A stretch of 37,982 nucleotides of DNA, taken from the NCBI GenBank assembly GCA_034505495.1, contig JAPDQV010000035.1, forward strand, positions 1 to 37,982, given 5' to 3'. The DNA is from a candidate division KSB1 bacterium (lineage in GTDB: Bacteria; Zhuqueibacterota; Zhuqueibacteria; Residuimicrobiales; Krinioviventaceae). Made by a program: the position numbers and the translations under genes. The notes below the pieces were generated by a model, which made no database searches, had not been told where the DNA came from, and worked only from the letters and a program-made list of their open reading frames with translations. Shown here in pieces: positions 1 through 8,901 of the stretch (position 1 is its first letter; the number at the start of each line of letters is the position of its first letter).

Positions 1-624
1 GCTTCATTCTCTACGATCAAAGACAGGGCGGCGAATGGCACCGGCATCTCAGGCTCGGCAGGAAAAAACGGCGCAAACAAAGACCGTCGCGGACAAATTA
101 CGAACCGCGTCACCATTGACGCCCGTCCGGCCGTTGTCGATGAACGAACGCGCACCGGCGACCGGGAACTCGAGGCAATGATCGGCAAAAATCATCGGGG
201 AGCCTTGATTACCATCGTCGAACGAAAAACCAGGTTCACGCTCATAGGTCGGCTCCCTCGGCGCGGGGCGGCCCTGCTTAAAAACGAATTGGTCGCCATG
301 CTCTCCCCTTACAGAGGCAAAGTATTTACGATTACCGCCGACAACGGCAAAGAGAACTCGGAACATCAGGAAATCGCGAAACTTCTCGGCGCCGATTTCT
401 TTTTCGCCCATCCCTGAAGCTACAGCTCGTGGGAACGCGGCCTCAACGAAAACACCAACGGCTTAATCCGGCATGTCCTGCCTAATAAAACCGGTTTTGA
501 GGATATTGACAAAGAACGGATCAAAATCATTCAGGATAAACTGAACAACCGGCAGAGAAAATGTCTCGACTATAAAACTTCGGCCGAACTTTTCCTTAAT
601 TCATTTGTTACACTTGGAACTTGA
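1..624 (+). pseudogene. Decayed IS30-family transposase (5' end outside window)
   Basis: Three conserved blocks of an IS30-type DDE transposase can be read, but not in one frame. Bases 3-90 read EWHRHLRLGRKKRRK in frame 3. From about base 80 the match moves to frame 1 (DRRGQITNRVTID, then VVDERTRTGD, IGKNHRGALITIVERK and ITADNGKE). An in-frame TGA at 415-417 then precedes SSWERGLNENTNGLIR and the tail AELFLNSFVTLGT, ending at 624. In IS30 relatives the first catalytic Asp lies in a WEGDTVIG-like stretch; here it reads RELEAMIG, so that Asp appears to be Glu. The later Asp (TADNGKE) and Glu (NENTNG) remain. With a frameshift, a stop and a changed active site the copy should be dead. A sequence similar to its last 53 bp recurs at 37128-37180. 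The 5' part lies beyond the window. Confidence 0.85.
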
Positions 625-626
625 AT
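606..626 (+). repeat. Probable terminal inverted repeat of the IS30 relic
   Basis: The last transposase codons overlap a sequence ending in GGAACTTGAAT, which resembles the end of IS30-family elements, where the inverted repeat overlaps or abuts the gene's 3' end. A 21-bp copy with three mismatches lies at 37160-37180. The partner left end is not in the window, so the assignment rests on position and resemblance. Confidence 0.45.
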
Positions 627-1071
627 CCGCCCTCCTTTTTTTGGTAGACTTGTTTACTAAATCTTTCTTCGTTTCGGTTCGGCTTCATCTTATCATAAAC
701 ATCCCTCCTATTTTGTTGTCCCTTATATATATATATTCGCAACAAACCCTCCATCATAAAATTTTCTGCAATTTTCTTGTAACTTTTTGTAACCTGTTTC
801 CGAATGCAGGCAAGCCTTAAAAAGCAACACCGACCATTTTCATTCTGCTGTTCAATTACTTGCCGCTTCCAGCCCGCGGAAATCTTAATCCCCCTCCTCT
901 AAAAGCCTCCGCACCGGCTGCTTAGGCTCCAGACCGCTCTTTATTCCCTAAATAACCTTCCCTTCGATTCGTTTCCCCACTTGTCACTCATTCTTCGCCT
1001 AGTTGCCGAAAATCTCATTCCCTTTCCCCTCCCCTTCACCTGAACTGCTTCAACAGACCTGAGGACTCAAT

Positions 1072-1114
1072 AAAAAGCCCGCCGCATCCCCCTAGAAAAG
1101 CATGCGCGGGCTTT
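1072..1114 (-). terminator. Rho-independent terminator, minus strand
   Basis: Bases 1074-1082 (AAAGCCCGC) pair exactly with 1106-1114 (GCGGGCTTT), and the inner GCAT and ATGC segments extend the stem imperfectly. Read on the minus strand the hairpin is followed by TTTTTATT (1076-1070). It sits just past a stop codon at 1132-1130 on the same strand. No living minus-strand gene is upstream, so it is probably a relic, or it blocks read-through from either side. Confidence 0.6.
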
Positions 1115-1129
1115 ACTCAACCTGAAAAA

Positions 1130-1240
1130 CTACTTGGGGTAAGTCATCTTGACCACCGAATGATAAGCCTTCCCGTCACTCTACAAAGGCCGAGCCTCCA
1201 GGCGGAAAATTAACTACCGGCAGAACCGGCGGGGCGTCAC
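1130..1240 (-). pseudogene. C-terminal relic of an unidentified gene
   Basis: The minus strand ends at a TAG (1132-1130) after a frame reading SDGKAYHSVVKMTYPK, placed correctly before a terminator. Upstream the same frame reads LIFRLEARPL but is broken by two TAG codons, each explainable as CAG to TAG (Gln to amber). Further up it degenerates. The product is not recognised. The claim rests on the position of the frame relative to the terminator and on the pattern of the stops; chance cannot be excluded. Confidence 0.35.
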
Positions 1241-1353
1241 GGACACTGAGCCCCTAGGCTTTGCAATCCATCTTTCATCTCAGCTATCTTGGTTACTATG
1301 ATGAGCTGACGGATTAATCAGCCGGATCTTCAAATTCCCTCAAGATTTTATCC

Positions 1354-1381
1354 TTGACATTCAATGATATTTTTTTAAATT
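1354..1381 (+). promoter_or_regulatory. Candidate sigma-70-type promoter of the TonB-receptor operon
   Basis: TTGACA (1354-1359), a perfect -35 consensus, is followed after 16 bp by TAAATT (1376-1381), a 4-of-6 match to TATAAT, in an AT-rich stretch. It lies about 130 bp upstream of the chosen start. FCB bacteria often use a different consensus (TTTG and TANNTTTG), so this is only a candidate. Confidence 0.35.
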
Positions 1382-1420
1382 CTTACTGGTTCGAAATCGA
1401 TTAAGAAGGCCTGTAAAGAA

Positions 1421-1453
1421 GAAAGCCGCGGTTTGGGCCACACCGCGGCTTTC
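1421..1453 (+). promoter_or_regulatory. Perfect 12-bp hairpin in the 5' leader of the TonB-receptor operon
   Basis: GAAAGCCGCGGT (1421-1432) and ACCGCGGCTTTC (1442-1453) are perfect inverted repeats with a 9-nt loop. No U-tract follows, so it is not a canonical terminator. It lies between the candidate promoter and the GTG start at 1508 and could stabilise the transcript, bind protein, or be a relic terminator. A TTG in the loop at 1433 could formally start the reading frame but is an unlikely start. Confidence 0.6.
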
Positions 1454-1507
1454 GGACAAACGATTGGGAGCTTTAGCTTCGTCAGTCAATCAGCGAGGGA
1501 GAGTGTC

Positions 1508-4231
1508 GTGAAACAACAAAGCCTTGTAGCGGTTCTGTGTCTCCTGCTTCTCTGGAGCGGGGTTTCCTTCGCCGCCACCACCGGCAAAATCGCCGGCAAA
1601 GTGACGGACAAATCGACCGGCGAGCCGCTGCCGGCCGCTAATGTAACCGTCCTAAATACCCGCTTCGGCGCCGCGGCGGATATGGACGGCGACTATTTCA
1701 TCATCAACCTGCCGCCGGGCAGATATTCGGTCAAAGCAACGATGATCGGCTACGGCGCCGTTCAGTACAACGACGTCCTCGTCAGCGTCAACGCGACGAC
1801 CACGCTCAACTTTCAGCTGGCGCCGGAAGTCATCCAGGGCGAAACGATCACCGTCACCGCCACGGCCATGTCCTATAAAAAAGACGAGACCTCTTCGGTG
1901 CGGCACGTGTCGTCCGAGCAGATCGACGTGCTGCCGCTGCAGAACCTCGGCGACGTCATCAAGATGCAGGCAGGCGTGGTCGAAGGGCACTTTCGCGGCG
2001 GCCGCTTGGGCGAGGTATCGTATATGGTCGACGGCGTTCCGGTCAACGAGTCCTTCGGCGGCGGCAACGCGACGGTGACGATCGAGAACGACGTCATCAA
2101 AGACCTTGAAGTGATCACCGGCACCTTTAACGCCGAGTACGGTCGCGCCATGAGCGGCATCGTCAACGCCGTGACCAAAGACGGCGCAGATCAGCTCCGC
2201 GGCCGCATCTGGGGCCAACTCGGCAATTACTACACAACCCATACGGACTTGTTCATCGGCCTCAAACCGCTGGAGATCACGCGCAATCAGGACTACCGCA
2301 TTCAGCTCGAAGGGCCGATCGTGCGCGGCAAGCTGAACTATTTCTTCAACCTGCGCTATCAGGACAACAAGAATCACCTGAACGGCATCCGCAGATTCCT
2401 GATGACCGACTATTCCGATTATTCTTCCGACGACCGACGCAACTGGTTCGACATCCACAACGGCGACAGCGCTTACGTGCCGATGTCCGCCGGACAGTAC
2501 GCTTCCTTTTTCGGCAAAGTGACCTACAAGCCGTTGCCCGACGTCAAGCTGACCGCCTCCTATACGCGCGACGACAACGAGTGGGGCACCTATCAGCACG
2601 CCTGGAAATATGCACCCGACGGCGTGGCGAAAAACTATGAGAACACCGATCTCTGGGCGGTGACCCTCAACCACAGCATCGGCAAATCCCTGTTCTATGA
2701 AGCAAAATATTCCTACTTGGACAATTATTACGGCAATTATCTCTATAAAAACCCGTTGGACAGCCGCTATATCCACGATCGCTACGCCACGGCTACCGGC
2801 CCGGGCTTTTACACCGGAGGCCAACAGAAAGGACACGTCGTGCGGCTGCAGAAAGATCACACCGCCAAACTGGACGTGACCTGGCAGGCGCATAAAAATC
2901 ACAGCCTCAAGGCGGGCGTGCTGTATATCGATCACATTCTCGACAACAAATCCTACACTATTCTTAATCTCTATCGCAACAAAGACAACGAGTTCGACAA
3001 CTATTTCGACCCGGAAAAGAACACCTACATCTTTCCCAATTACCAGCCGGTGATCTTGGGCGATTCGACGCAGTACGGTGAAGAGTACCGCAAGAGTCCC
3101 AAAGAATTCTCCGCCTACCTGCAGGACAAGATGGAATTCAACGAGATGGTGATCAATTTGGGCGTGCGCTACGACCGTTTTGATCCCAACACCGTATATC
3201 CCTCCAACCTGCGCAATCCGGCCAATCAGCTGCGCTTTCCCGACAATCCTGAACGAATGTCCACGCTGCTCAAAGCCGACCCCAAGGAGCAGATCAGCCC
3301 GCGCTTCGGCCTCTCGTATCAATTGAGCGACGCGGCCAAGCTGCACTTCAGCTACGGGCATTTCTTCCAGGCGCCGCCGTTCTATGCGTTTTATCAGAAC
3401 CATTCCTTCCTCGTCGCGCCGACCGATTATGCTACGCAGATGGGCAATCCACAGCTGGAAGCGCAAAAGACGGTGCAGTACGAAGTCGGTTTGTGGCAGG
3501 AGATCGTGCGCGGCATGGGACTGGAGGTCAACCTCTTTTACCGCGATATTTACGACCTGCTCAGTATGAAGGTGGTCAGCACCTACAACCAGATCGAGTA
3601 CGGCTTGTACACCAACAAAGATTACGGCAATGTCAAGGGATTGGAAGTCAAGTACGATGTGCGCTTCGGGCCGATCTTCGCCATGGTGAACTATACGCTG
3701 CAGTACACTCGCGGCAATGCCGACAATCCGACGCAGACCTTTACCCGCGCCGGTGAGAGCAAAGACCCGATTCCGCGGTTGATTCCGATGTCCTGGGATC
3801 AGCGGCATACGCTCAATGCCAGCGTCAACTATGCCGAAAAGAACTACAGCATCAGCCTGGCGGCCTATTATGATCACGGAACGCCGTACACTTGGACGCC
3901 GATCGCCGAGAGCCGTCTGTACAAGGTCAATCTCTATCCGAACAATGCCAAAAAACCGGCGAAATTCCGTACCGACCTGTTCGGCTATTACGATTTCAAG
4001 CTTAGCAACCGCTACACGCTGCGCGCCAGTTTGCTGATCGAAAACCTGTTCGACGCCAAGAACGAGCTGTTCGTCAATCCCACTACCGGGCGCGCCAACG
4101 AGGCGATCATTTTGCCTACCGACTTGGCGAGCCACCGCAGCTTGTTCAACGAATACATCGACCGCGTCATTAATCCGGCGGCCATTGAGGCGCCGCGGTT
4201 CGTCAAACTCGGACTCGGAATTCTCTTCTGA
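1508..4231 (+). CDS. TonB-dependent outer-membrane receptor with N-terminal carboxypeptidase-like domain
   Basis: A 907-aa outer-membrane barrel predicted to import a ligand using TonB energy. I chose GTG 1508 because it follows a GAGGGAG ribosome site and begins a clean signal peptide (VKQQSLVAVLCLLLLWSG, cleaved near SFA-AT); a longer frame from TTG 1433 only adds hairpin leader. Residues about 26-110 form a carboxypeptidase-regulatory-like beta-sandwich (GKIAGKVTDKSTGEPLPAANV, then GYFII-type and PPGRYSVKA-type strands). A plug domain follows with VDGVPVNE and the GTFNAEYGRAMSGIVNAVTK region. The rest is aromatic-rich strands typical of a TonB barrel, ending in LGLGILF. It is first in an operon with a sorted protein and a PorV-like protein. 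No SusD partner is present, so it is not a classical SusCD pair. The substrate is unknown; the family call is secure. Confidence 0.93.
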   Translation: MKQQSLVAVLCLLLLWSGVSFAATTGKIAGKVTDKSTGEPLPAANVTVLNTRFGAAADMDGDYFIINLPPGRYSVKATMIGYGAVQYNDVLVSVNATTTLNFQLAPEVIQGETITVTATAMSYKKDETSSVRHVSSEQIDVLPLQNLGDVIKMQAGVVEGHFRGGRLGEVSYMVDGVPVNESFGGGNATVTIENDVIKDLEVITGTFNAEYGRAMSGIVNAVTKDGADQLRGRIWGQLGNYYTTHTDLFIGLKPLEITRNQDYRIQLEGPIVRGKLNYFFNLRYQDNKNHLNGIRRFLMTDYSDYSSDDRRNWFDIHNGDSAYVPMSAGQYASFFGKVTYKPLPDVKLTASYTRDDNEWGTYQHAWKYAPDGVAKNYENTDLWAVTLNHSIGKSLFYEAKYSYLDNYYGNYLYKNPLDSRYIHDRYATATGPGFYTGGQQKGHVVRLQKDHTAKLDVTWQAHKNHSLKAGVLYIDHILDNKSYTILNLYRNKDNEFDNYFDPEKNTYIFPNYQPVILGDSTQYGEEYRKSPKEFSAYLQDKMEFNEMVINLGVRYDRFDPNTVYPSNLRNPANQLRFPDNPERMSTLLKADPKEQISPRFGLSYQLSDAAKLHFSYGHFFQAPPFYAFYQNHSFLVAPTDYATQMGNPQLEAQKTVQYEVGLWQEIVRGMGLEVNLFYRDIYDLLSMKVVSTYNQIEYGLYTNKDYGNVKGLEVKYDVRFGPIFAMVNYTLQYTRGNADNPTQTFTRAGESKDPIPRLIPMSWDQRHTLNASVNYAEKNYSISLAAYYDHGTPYTWTPIAESRLYKVNLYPNNAKKPAKFRTDLFGYYDFKLSNRYTLRASLLIENLFDAKNELFVNPTTGRANEAIILPTDLASHRSLFNEYIDRVINPAAIEAPRFVKLGLGILF

Positions 4232-4273
4232 GAGCCGAAAACGATGAAACGACCTTAATCGAGAGGATTAGGC

Positions 4274-7200
4274 ATGAAAAAGATTTTTGTTTTTATCCTG
4301 CTTTTGGTCTTGGGAATGCCGGTCGAACAAGCGGCGGCGCAGGGCAAACCGTATGACGGGCCGGATGACCCGGCCGGCGACATTGCCGCGGTCCGCGAAG
4401 GCTACATGACCGGCAACCGCGTCTTTATCACCTTCAAGAATCAATGCGAACTGGCCGATTGGCCGCGCGTCGAAGTGTCCAAATGGCCGAACGACGCCAC
4501 CGGTTCGAAAATGACCGACGGCGTCAACATCCTTATCACCGCACAAGTTTTCCTCGATCCTGACACGACCAAGGATCCGAACGATCCGGCGCGCTGGCGG
4601 CCGGTGACCGATCCGGTGCGCATTGCCGCTGAAAAGCTGGATACGCTTTGGTACTGCCAGACTGCGTTCCGCGGCGGTTATGACGTCGATCCCACCGGCA
4701 CGATTCCCTGGATCATCTATCCGGTCTTCGGCTATTTCAATGAGCTTTCCGAGTATCCGGCGATGAGCAATCTGCCCGATTCCTGGCCGCCGAAAGGCTG
4801 GCCGGCGCGCGGCGATCAGCTCAAGTGGCCGGGGGTCTGGAACGGCCGCTTCGGCTTGGGAGTCATGTACGCGGACTTGGAGACCTACTTTGCCTGCAAT
4901 GATGCCCAGGATCAGGAGTATCTGCAGCCCGAAAGCCCGCTGAAATATTATCCGCGCCCCGGCGTTAAAATCGGCGACAAGCGGCCGGATGTGACGATTC
5001 AATACGGCTGCCCGTGGGGCGGTATCGGCGTGCGCGTTGAAGCGCGCGGCTACCAATGGAACAATCCCCTGGCGCGCGACGCCATCTTTTGGGAGTACAA
5101 CGTTTCCAACATCTCCGACTATGACCTGCCGCAGGTGGCGTTCGGCTTTCACGTCGACAATGCCATCGGCAACGACGCCAACGACGAGATCGGCTTTTTC
5201 GACACCTATTTGGATATGGCGTTTTCCTGGGACATAAACGGCGTCGGCTCGGGCGGTTTAAAAGTCGGCACCATGGGATTTGCCTACCTCGAAAGCCCGG
5301 GCGCCGCCTATGATGGGGTCGATAACGACCAGGACGGCCTGATCGACGAAAAGCGCGACAATCCGACTGCCGGCCGCCTGCTGGGGCCGGAGGAAGGTAT
5401 CGCCGATCTGGAAGCCTTTTTGAAATATTACGCCCTGAATCGTTCCGATCTGCGTCCCCATTGGGAAGGCGACGAAGATCAGGACTGGATGGACGGCGAC
5501 GACAAAAACGGCAACGGCATTTACGATATCGACGAAAACGCAGGCGATGATGTCGGCTTGGACGGCATTGGACCCGGCGAGCTGAATTATCCAGGCCCGG
5601 ATGAGGGCGAGTGCAACCATCGCCCCGACTTTCTCGAAGGCTTCGGCTGCGAACCCAACTACAACTTTACCGACGTGACCGAATCGGATATGATCGGCTT
5701 GACGGCCTTTACCCTTTTCCCGGTGGCGGAAACGCTGAACGGCAAACCAAAGACCTTCCATCAGGATTGGGTGATGTGGCAGTTGACCGGCACCGGCATG
5801 TTGAAGGAGTACATCGGCGAGATTTCCAACTTGATCGAAATCTTTGCCTCCGGCCCGTTCCCCCTGTACAAAGGCCGCACCGAGCGCGTCTCCATGTCCA
5901 TGCTGCACTCCTTCGACGATCTGAACGGCTTGAATCAAAAGCCGCCGCAGGCGCCGATTCTTTATGAGCTCAAACGCGTCGTGCAGCTGATCTATGAGAA
6001 GGACTATCGTTTTGCTCAGCCGCCCAAGATGCCGACGCTGACCGCCACCGCCTACGACGGCAAAGTGGTGCTGACCTGGGACGATGTTGCCGACAAAGCC
6101 ACCCGCGAGCCGTTCCTGCGCGGAGTCAACGACTTTGAAGGTTACAAACTCATCCGCGCCACGGACAAAAAGTTTCAAGATGCCATGGTGATCACCGACG
6201 GCTACGGCACCCCTTCGCTCTATAAAGCCATTTACCAGTGCGATCTGAAAAACGGCAGGCGCGGCTTTACCAACTACGGCCTGCTCAACGGCATGGGCTA
6301 CTATTTGGGCGACGACACCGGCATCACGCATTATTTCGTCGATGAAAACGTGCAAAACGGCGTGACTTATTACTACGGGTTGGCAGCCTACGATTACGGC
6401 ATCACGCCTGATCTCGCTCCGCCCGGAATAGCGCCGTCGGAAAACAATCTGGTTATCGAACTGGACGAGTTCGAAGAGATCCGCCGCATCGGTCAAAACA
6501 TTGCCATCGTGACGCCGCACAGCACACCGCCGGAATATACGCCGCCCTCGCTGCAGATTTTGGCCAACAGTCTCAAAAAGACATCCGGTTGGGCGCAGCC
6601 AAAAATCGTGGCCAAGAACGCCCTCAAGCCGAATCATATCTATACGCTAAAGTTCACAGCCAAGATCAAGACGGCGCTCAAGGACACGCCGAACGGCTAC
6701 TATTATTTGACCAACGGCTACGAAATCTATGACGTTACCGACAGCAATCGCGTGGTGGTCAAAGAAGATCCGGAGCATGCCATCCTCGACAATCTGGTTT
6801 ACGACCGCATCAACTTTGACGAAACGGCGCCGGAAAAGGATTGGTTTTTGAAAATCGGCAGTCCGCTGACCTCCGATATTGCCGACGGCGTCGTGATCCA
6901 AATGCAGGCCAATCATATCTCTTCGCTGCACGGCGGCTATGACTTGGCCAATTCCGGCTGGGTGCAGGGCAACGCGAGCATCGGCATTGCGCCGACTGAA
7001 GATGCGGTCAAATATTTCCCATGGGATTATGAGCTGATTTTCACCAATAATCCCAGCGCCTACATCGGCAAAGCGGCGGCCACCAAGACCGTCGTGCGCG
7101 ATACGGCCGGACCAGTGCCGCCTGAGATGCAGCTCGCACGGCAACCATGGCCGTTCTTTATGATCAATAAAACTTTTCCGCATGCGACCGGCGAATACGA

Positions 7201-7771
7201 CACCCTGGACGTCATCGGCATTGATGATAATGCCAACGGCGTATTCGACTGGAAGGAAGACCGCGTTTTGTTCGGCGTGACGGACGACCGCAACCGCTGG
7301 AAAAAGAGCGTGTTTGTCGTCAAATTCTACGAACAACCGCAGGCGGGCGACGTTTACTTTGCCACTTTCAATCGCCCCTTCTTTACCTGCGATTCGCTGA
7401 CGTTCAAGGTGCTGCCGGAAGGCGAGCTGAATCTGCAAAAAATCAATGAGGAAATGGACCGAATTACCGTCGTGCCCAACCCCTACATTGCCTCCAACGA
7501 CATGGAACCGGCGGTTTTCAACCAGTTCCTCAATCAGCGGCGTCGGATCATGTTCACCCATCTGCCGGCACAGTGCAAGATCACCATTTTTACTGTGAGC
7601 GGCGTCTTTGTCGATGAAATCGATGTGGAAAACGCCGCCGACAACGGCATTGCCCACTGGGACCTCAAATCGAGTGAAGGCTTGGACATCGCCGCCGGCA
7701 TGTATCTATATCACGTCAAGTCGAAACGAACCGGCGCCGAAAAAATCGGCAAGTTTGCCATCATCAAGTAA
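4274..7771 (+). CDS. Large secreted protein with Asp-rich loops and T9SS-type C-terminal sorting domain
   Basis: A 1165-aa exported protein starting 42 bp after the receptor, with an AGAGGA ribosome site. A signal peptide (MKKIFVFILLLVLGMP, cleaved near AAAQG) is clear. I do not recognise the N-terminal half as an enzyme. Residues about 340-460 contain Asp/Asn-rich loops (DNDQDGLIDEKRD, DEDQDWMDGDDKNGNGIYD) that resemble dockerin or EF-hand-type calcium loops. Around residue 590 there is a fibronectin-III-like stretch (PTLTATAYDGKVVLTWDD). The last ~100 residues (ITVVPNPYIASND ... AAGMYLYHVKSK ... GKFAIIK) match the T9SS type A sorting-domain pattern, so it is probably displayed on the cell surface. 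Its position between a TonB receptor and a PorV-like protein suggests a surface partner in nutrient capture. That role is inferred. Confidence 0.85.
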   Translation: MKKIFVFILLLVLGMPVEQAAAQGKPYDGPDDPAGDIAAVREGYMTGNRVFITFKNQCELADWPRVEVSKWPNDATGSKMTDGVNILITAQVFLDPDTTKDPNDPARWRPVTDPVRIAAEKLDTLWYCQTAFRGGYDVDPTGTIPWIIYPVFGYFNELSEYPAMSNLPDSWPPKGWPARGDQLKWPGVWNGRFGLGVMYADLETYFACNDAQDQEYLQPESPLKYYPRPGVKIGDKRPDVTIQYGCPWGGIGVRVEARGYQWNNPLARDAIFWEYNVSNISDYDLPQVAFGFHVDNAIGNDANDEIGFFDTYLDMAFSWDINGVGSGGLKVGTMGFAYLESPGAAYDGVDNDQDGLIDEKRDNPTAGRLLGPEEGIADLEAFLKYYALNRSDLRPHWEGDEDQDWMDGDDKNGNGIYDIDENAGDDVGLDGIGPGELNYPGPDEGECNHRPDFLEGFGCEPNYNFTDVTESDMIGLTAFTLFPVAETLNGKPKTFHQDWVMWQLTGTGMLKEYIGEISNLIEIFASGPFPLYKGRTERVSMSMLHSFDDLNGLNQKPPQAPILYELKRVVQLIYEKDYRFAQPPKMPTLTATAYDGKVVLTWDDVADKATREPFLRGVNDFEGYKLIRATDKKFQDAMVITDGYGTPSLYKAIYQCDLKNGRRGFTNYGLLNGMGYYLGDDTGITHYFVDENVQNGVTYYYGLAAYDYGITPDLAPPGIAPSENNLVIELDEFEEIRRIGQNIAIVTPHSTPPEYTPPSLQILANSLKKTSGWAQPKIVAKNALKPNHIYTLKFTAKIKTALKDTPNGYYYLTNGYEIYDVTDSNRVVVKEDPEHAILDNLVYDRINFDETAPEKDWFLKIGSPLTSDIADGVVIQMQANHISSLHGGYDLANSGWVQGNASIGIAPTEDAVKYFPWDYELIFTNNPSAYIGKAAATKTVVRDTAGPVPPEMQLARQPWPFFMINKTFPHATGEYDTLDVIGIDDNANGVFDWKEDRVLFGVTDDRNRWKKSVFVVKFYEQPQAGDVYFATFNRPFFTCDSLTFKVLPEGELNLQKINEEMDRITVVPNPYIASNDMEPAVFNQFLNQRRRIMFTHLPAQCKITIFTVSGVFVDEIDVENAADNGIAHWDLKSSEGLDIAAGMYLYHVKSKRTGAEKIGKFAIIK

Positions 7772-7788
7772 TGAGGGAGTGAACGATC

Positions 7789-8841
7789 ATGAAGATCTCG
7801 ATCAAATATATCGTGCTTCTGCTGCTCATCTTGGCAGCGGTTGCCTCGGCGCAGCAGCCCTATCGCCGCGGCACCACGGCGGCAAACTTTTTAGAGATCG
7901 GTTACGGCAGCCGCGGCAACGCCATGGGCGATGCGGTCGTCGCCACCTCCGAAGACCTTGAATCCTGCTACTGGAACCCGGCCGGTTTGGCGATGATGAG
8001 CCGCAACGAGGTGTTGTTCAGCATGCAGCCGTGGGTCATCGACATCAACACCAGCTTTGCGGCCGTCGGCTTGGTATTGCCGCGCTACGGCGTATTTGCG
8101 CTGTCCATCAACCAGATGAACTACGGCAAAGAAAAAGTCACCACTCTGGCGGCGCAGGACGGCACCGGCGAAAACTATACGGCCGCCGAGTTCGCCTTTC
8201 AACTGTCGTACGCGCGCAAGTTGACGGAGTGGTTTTCCTTCGGCGCCGGCATCAAGTACGTCAACTCGACGATTTGGCACGTCAGCGGCAATGCGGCGGC
8301 CATCGATTTGGGCGCCTTGGTCAACACCCCCTTCTTTTCGCCCACCGGCGACCGCAGCGACGGCCTGGCCATCGGCATGAGCATTGCCAATTACGGCACC
8401 CGAATGCGCTACGACGGCATGGACCTTCTGCAGCCCATCGATCCCAATCCCAACGTCAGCGGCAATTACGCCTATGTCGAAGGCCAATATCTCACTCAGT
8501 CTTGGGAGTTGCCTCTGATCTTTCGCATCGGCGTGGCGCTGCATCCGATTGTAACCCACAATCACCGCCTTACGCTCGAGGCGGATGCGCTGCATCCCAA
8601 CAACAACAGCGAATCGGTCAATCTCGGTGCACAATATCGTTTTACGCTGCCTTCTTTCGGCAGCTTTTACCTCCGCGCCGGCTATAAAGGTCTGTTCATG
8701 GATCGATCCGAGTACGGTCCCTCCTACGGTTTCGGCATCTCGACGCGCCTTTCCCGCTTGGGCCTGCGCATCGACTACGCGCTGCGCGATATAGGCCTCC
8801 TTGGAACAGTGCATGCTTATACCGTCAGCATGCTGTTCTGA
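7789..8841 (+). CDS. PorV/PorQ-like outer-membrane barrel protein
   Basis: A 350-aa protein with a signal peptide (MKISIKYIVLLLLILAAVASA) and the N-terminal signature of the PorV/PorQ (UPF0164) family: LEIGYGSRGNAMGDAVVA followed by CYWNPAGLAMM. The remainder alternates amphipathic strands and ends with an aromatic residue (YTVSMLF), as outer-membrane barrels do. PorV shuttles T9SS cargo to the attachment complex in Bacteroidota, but many FCB genomes encode several paralogues beside TonB receptors and sorted proteins, so this copy may serve its neighbours specifically. It is 17 bp after the sorted protein with a GAGGGAG site and is the last gene before a strong terminator. The family is confident, the exact role is not. 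Confidence 0.85.
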   Translation: MKISIKYIVLLLLILAAVASAQQPYRRGTTAANFLEIGYGSRGNAMGDAVVATSEDLESCYWNPAGLAMMSRNEVLFSMQPWVIDINTSFAAVGLVLPRYGVFALSINQMNYGKEKVTTLAAQDGTGENYTAAEFAFQLSYARKLTEWFSFGAGIKYVNSTIWHVSGNAAAIDLGALVNTPFFSPTGDRSDGLAIGMSIANYGTRMRYDGMDLLQPIDPNPNVSGNYAYVEGQYLTQSWELPLIFRIGVALHPIVTHNHRLTLEADALHPNNNSESVNLGAQYRFTLPSFGSFYLRAGYKGLFMDRSEYGPSYGFGISTRLSRLGLRIDYALRDIGLLGTVHAYTVSMLF

Positions 8842-8859
8842 TTGACTCACCTCCTCACG

Positions 8860-8892
8860 ATCCCCGGCCGCTTGCGACCGGGGATTTTTTTT
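8860..8892 (+). terminator. Rho-independent terminator after the TonB/PorV operon
   Basis: ATCCCCGG (8860-8867) pairs perfectly with CCGGGGAT (8878-8885) around a 10-nt loop and is followed by an eight-base T run ending at 8892. Confidence 0.92.
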
Positions 8893-8901
8893 GCTATTTC
8901 C

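Larger units (their letters stand above)
627..1353. other. Non-coding gap with decayed sequence
   Basis: No convincing intact gene is visible. The first part (about 630-820) is AT- and pyrimidine-rich with a short TATATATATA run. The region 850-1060 is C- and T-rich without coding character. The only structured content is the minus-strand terminator at 1072-1114 and the short coding relic at 1130-1240, described separately. The gap separates a dead transposase from the promoter region of the TonB receptor and looks like eroded insertion or gene remains. Confidence 0.5.

Noticed and set aside
1433..1507. Start of the TonB receptor at TTG 1433
   Set aside because: This start lies in the loop of a perfect hairpin and puts 25 non-signal residues before a normal signal peptide. 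GTG 1508 has a ribosome site and begins the signal peptide.
1652..4135. 827-codon minus-strand open frame inside the TonB receptor
   Set aside because: It is the antisense shadow of a GC-rich gene. The plus-strand product has clear family motifs and a signal peptide, while the antisense product has none.
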